This document shows positions 37,727-40,613 of a DNA stretch of 40,613 nt, piece after piece (the stretch's first letter is position 1; every line of letters begins with the position of its first letter). Under the pieces are notes generated by a model. The model was not told the origin of the DNA, searched no databases, and saw only the letters and a list, made by a program, of their open reading frames with translations. The DNA comes from an uncultured Clostridia bacterium (GTDB lineage: Bacteria; Bacillota; Clostridia; Lachnospirales; CAG-274). A program made the position numbers and the translations under genes. Where the stretch lies: NCBI GenBank assembly GCA_944384215.1, contig CALWSN010000019.1, positions 1 through 40,613 on the forward strand, given 5' to 3'.

Positions 37727-39508
37727 TTATTCTTCTATTTTTTTAACATCTATCATAAGTTCATCTAATTGTTTTTTATCTACAAAGTTAGGAGCATCTG
37801 CTAAAGGACAAGATGCATCTTTTACTTTAGGGAATGCTATAACATCTCTTAAGCTATCGCTACCAGATAAAAGCATAACTATTCTATCAAGACCTAAAGC
37901 AAGACCACCGTGTGGAGGAGCACCATATTTAAAGGCATCTATTAAAAAGCCAAATCTTTCATTAGCATCTTCTTCGCTAAAACCTAAATATTTAAACATT
38001 TTTTCTTGTAAATCACTTTGATATATTCTAAGGCTACCACCACCTAGCTCATAACCGTTTAAAACTAAGTCATAAGCTACTGCTCTTGCTTTTTCTGGGC
38101 TTGTTTCTAAAAGATTAATATCTTCTTCCATAGGCATAGTAAATGGGTGGTGTTTTGCAACATATCTTTGCTCTTCTTCATCATATTCAAAAAGTGGAAA
38201 CTCTGTAACCCATAAAAATTTATAATCTTCTTTATTAGTTAAATCTAGCCTTTTAGCCATTTCTAACCTTAAAGCACCTAACGCATCAAAAACAACATTA
38301 TCTTTATCTGCACATATTAAAATTAAATCGCCTTTTTCTGCTCCAAAGGCACTAGCTATTTCTGTAAGTTGTTCATCTGTGAAAAACTTACCTATACTTG
38401 TTTTAAAGCTACCATCTTCGTTTAACCCAACCCAAGCTAAGCCTTTAGCACCATAAGTTTTAGCAATTTCTACAAGGCTATCAATTTGCTTTCTAGGCAT
38501 AGAGCAACAACCTTTAGCATTTATACCTCTAACGCTACCACCGTCTTTAATAGCATTTTCAAACACACCAAATTCGCTACCTGCTACAACTTCAGTAATG
38601 TTTGTAAGCTCCATACCAAATCTAACATCAGGCTTATCTGAGCCAAATCTTTCCATAGCTTCTTTATAAGGCATTCTTTCAAAAGGAATTTGTATGTCTA
38701 TACCTTTTGTTTCTTTTAATATAGTTTGCATAAGTCTTTCATTTAAGCTCATTATATCTTCTTCATCAACAAAAGATAATTCCATATCTACTTGTGTAAA
38801 TTCTGGTTGTCTATCTGCTCTTAAATCTTCATCTCTAAAGCATTTTACTATTTGAAAATATTTATCAAAACCAGAAGCCATTAAAAGTTGCTTAAATATT
38901 TGTGGAGATTGTGGAAGTGCATAAAATTCTCCAGGGTGTACACGGCTTGGCACAAGATAATCTCTAGCACCTTCTGGTGTAGATTTTGTTAAAAATGGTG
39001 TTTCTATTTCTAAAAAGCCTTCTTTATCTAAAAATCTTCTAACAGATTGAGCAATATTATGTCTTAAAATTAAGTTTTTAGCAACGCTAGGTCTTCTAAG
39101 GTCTAAATATCTATATTTAAGTCTTAAATCTGTGCTAACGTTAACACTGTCTTCAATTTGAAAAGGTGGTGTTTCAGATTCTGATAAAATCTCCATTTCA
39201 TCTATTAAAACTTCTACCTTACCTGTTTCCATATCAGGATTAATATTTTCTTCTGTTCTAGCTACAACCTTACCTTTTATAGCTACAACATATTCTGGCT
39301 TAAGCTCTTTATCTTTTTTAATAACATCTTCAGAGTTTGTATCTTGATTAACAACTGCTTGAACAATACCTGTTCTATCCCTTAATAATATAAAAGAAAA
39401 ATGGCTAAAAACACGTTTACGGCTAACCCAACCAGTAAGTGTTACCTCTTTACCTATCATATTTTCTTTTATTTCTCCACAATAGTTTGTTCTTTTAAAA
39501 CCTTTCAT
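37727..39508 (-). CDS. aspS: Aspartyl-tRNA synthetase
   Basis: A class II synthetase that charges tRNA(Asp). The 593-residue bacterial-type protein has the N-terminal OB-fold anticodon domain (VTLTGWVSRKR), class II motif 2 (CFRDEDLRADRQPEFTQVD), a bacterial GAD insertion (about residues 290-420), and motif 3 (GLALGLDRIVMLLSG). Length is normal. I take ATG 39508 as the start because GGAGG lies 5 bases upstream; ATG 39520 adds four residues but has no binding site and overlaps GGAGG. It follows hisS after 15 bases, the usual hisS-aspS pair of Firmicutes. Whether it also charges tRNA(Asn) cannot be told. Confidence 0.98.
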   Translation of the reverse strand: MKGFKRTNYCGEIKENMIGKEVTLTGWVSRKRVFSHFSFILLRDRTGIVQAVVNQDTNSEDVIKKDKELKPEYVVAIKGKVVARTEENINPDMETGKVEVLIDEMEILSESETPPFQIEDSVNVSTDLRLKYRYLDLRRPSVAKNLILRHNIAQSVRRFLDKEGFLEIETPFLTKSTPEGARDYLVPSRVHPGEFYALPQSPQIFKQLLMASGFDKYFQIVKCFRDEDLRADRQPEFTQVDMELSFVDEEDIMSLNERLMQTILKETKGIDIQIPFERMPYKEAMERFGSDKPDVRFGMELTNITEVVAGSEFGVFENAIKDGGSVRGINAKGCCSMPRKQIDSLVEIAKTYGAKGLAWVGLNEDGSFKTSIGKFFTDEQLTEIASAFGAEKGDLILICADKDNVVFDALGALRLEMAKRLDLTNKEDYKFLWVTEFPLFEYDEEEQRYVAKHHPFTMPMEEDINLLETSPEKARAVAYDLVLNGYELGGGSLRIYQSDLQEKMFKYLGFSEEDANERFGFLIDAFKYGAPPHGGLALGLDRIVMLLSGSDSLRDVIAFPKVKDASCPLADAPNFVDKKQLDELMIDVKKIEE

Positions 39509-39523
39509 TTTCTCCTCCATAAA

Positions 39524-40613
39524 CTATAAAATTTCTGTTTCTAAATTAGATAAAGATATTTCTCTTTGTTCGCTTTTATCCATATCTTTTAAATTAACTT
39601 TATCTGTTTCTATTTCGTTATCTCCAATTATTATAACATACTTAGCATTAATTTTATCTGCATATTTAAGCTGAGCTTTTACACTTCTTCTAACTATATC
39701 GTATTCTACATATATACCTTTTTGTCTTAAATTATAAGCTATTTGTTGGGCTTTTGTAAAGCCCTCTTCACCCATAGAGCCTATATAAATTAAAGGTCTG
39801 TTTTCTTCTTCTATTTGTATACCTTGTTCTTCCATAAGCATAAGAACACGCTCCATACCCATACCAAAACCAACTGCACCAGTAGATTGGCCACCACATT
39901 CTTTTATAAGGTTGTCATATCTACCACCGCCACAAATAGTGCTTTGTGAGCCTAGCTTTTCAGATTTACAAATAAACTCAAAAACAGTTTTTGTGTAATA
40001 ATCTAAACCTCTTACTATTTTAGGGTCTATTTCATAAGGTATGTTCATTATATCTAAATATTTTTTAAGGCTTTCAAAATGGTTTTTACATTCTTCATCT
40101 AAGCTTTCTATTGTTGTAGGAGCTTCTTTTAAAGCTTCTTTACAGTTATGATTTTTACAATCTAATACTCTAAGTGGATTTTTTTCATATCTTTGCTTAC
40201 AATCTTCACATAAACATTCAAGTTTAGTTTCTACAAAAGATTTAAGCTTTTGGTTATATGCTTTTCTACATTCGTTACCACCAAGGCTATTAAGCTTTAA
40301 TGTTACATCTTTAATATTTAATCTTTTTAAAAGCTCATATACAAAAGATATAACCTCAGCATCACAGCTAGCATCAAAAGAGCCAAACATTTCAACTCCA
40401 AATTGATGAAATTGTTTAAATCTACCTGCTTGGTTTCTTTCATCTCTAAAAGATGGTGCTATATAGTATAACTTTGTAGGTTGCACATCAGCACTTAAGC
40501 TATTTTCAAGATAAGCTCTAGCAGTACCTGCTGTACTTTCTGGCTTTAGAGCATATTCTCTATCGCCTCTATCTTTAAAAGTAAACATCTCTTTTTGAAC
40601 AACATCTGTTGTT
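39524..40613 (-). CDS. hisS: Histidyl-tRNA synthetase, 3' part (runs off the right edge)
   Basis: A class II synthetase for tRNA(His). About 362 C-terminal residues are visible. The frame is open to the right edge, reading TTDVVQKEMFTFKDRG, so the Met at 40588 is internal. Seen: motif 2 (LYYIAPSFRDERNQAGRFKQFHQFG), the histidine-specific VRGLDYYTKTVFEF and the GGGRYDNLI segment, motif 3 (GFGMGMERVLML), and a C-terminal anticodon-binding domain (YVEYDIVRRSVKAQLKYADK). There are several cysteines in a CLCEDCKQRYE...CKNHNC region, a metal-site-like insertion found in many Firmicutes HisRS proteins. It is upstream of and co-directional with aspS. Confidence 0.97.
   Translation of the reverse strand, partial: TTDVVQKEMFTFKDRGDREYALKPESTAGTARAYLENSLSADVQPTKLYYIAPSFRDERNQAGRFKQFHQFGVEMFGSFDASCDAEVISFVYELLKRLNIKDVTLKLNSLGGNECRKAYNQKLKSFVETKLECLCEDCKQRYEKNPLRVLDCKNHNCKEALKEAPTTIESLDEECKNHFESLKKYLDIMNIPYEIDPKIVRGLDYYTKTVFEFICKSEKLGSQSTICGGGRYDNLIKECGGQSTGAVGFGMGMERVLMLMEEQGIQIEEENRPLIYIGSMGEEGFTKAQQIAYNLRQKGIYVEYDIVRRSVKAQLKYADKINAKYVIIIGDNEIETDKVNLKDMDKSEQREISLSNLETEIL

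Overview
The window is very AT-rich and carries dense, ordinary-looking housekeeping genes with short spacers, strong AGGAGG-type ribosome binding sites and many TTG start codons. Gene content and order point to a low-GC, motile member of the Firmicutes, class Clostridia, possibly a Lachnospiraceae relative. Examples are long-form Hpf, the mbl-flhO-flhP order known from Bacillus subtilis, the Sua5 / YwlE / RpiB / Upp neighbourhood, AddB, TagO and hisS-aspS. The exact family is an inference. No prophage, integrase, intact insertion sequence, CRISPR array, rRNA or tRNA gene was seen.

Layout. (1) Positions 1-6314, minus strand: addB followed by hemA, precorrin-2 dehydrogenase, hemC and the start of cobA, a run that makes tetrapyrrole up to siroheme or cobamide precursors. 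(2) 6418-9864: a small membrane-anchored FMN-binding-like protein, the ribosome hibernation factor hpf, a lipoprotein, and a CNNM/CorC-type membrane protein, separated by clear terminators. (3) 10251-16311, plus strand: a tight five-gene unit of degV, an Lrp/AsnC regulator, an aminotransferase, topB and radA behind a near-consensus promoter. (4) 16527-19623, plus: SEC-C protein, Sua5, an in-frame fusion of a low-molecular-weight (arginine-type) phosphatase with ribose-5-phosphate isomerase B, and upp. (5) 19722-21545, plus: a TagO/WecA transferase and an internally duplicated membrane protein. (6) 21617-29137, minus: rpoB and rpoC standing alone, without rplJL upstream or rpsL downstream. (7) 29138-29875: a 738-base gene-free stretch holding the rpoB promoter, a structured leader and several unexplained inverted repeats. 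(8) 29876-37531, minus: sbcC, sbcD, a FlgJ-like rod-binding protein, flgG, flgF and mbl. (9) 37727-40613, minus: aspS and the 3' part of hisS.

The most noteworthy items are the phosphatase-RpiB fusion, which keeps a strong internal ribosome binding site at the RpiB start; an AddB whose Walker A motif ends in Lys-Leu instead of Lys-Ser/Thr and which has no addA beside it; the isolated rpoBC pair with a long structured leader; and an unexplained non-coding island between rpoB and sbcC. I found no convincing defence system or other wholly new multi-gene system: the window is mostly core genome.
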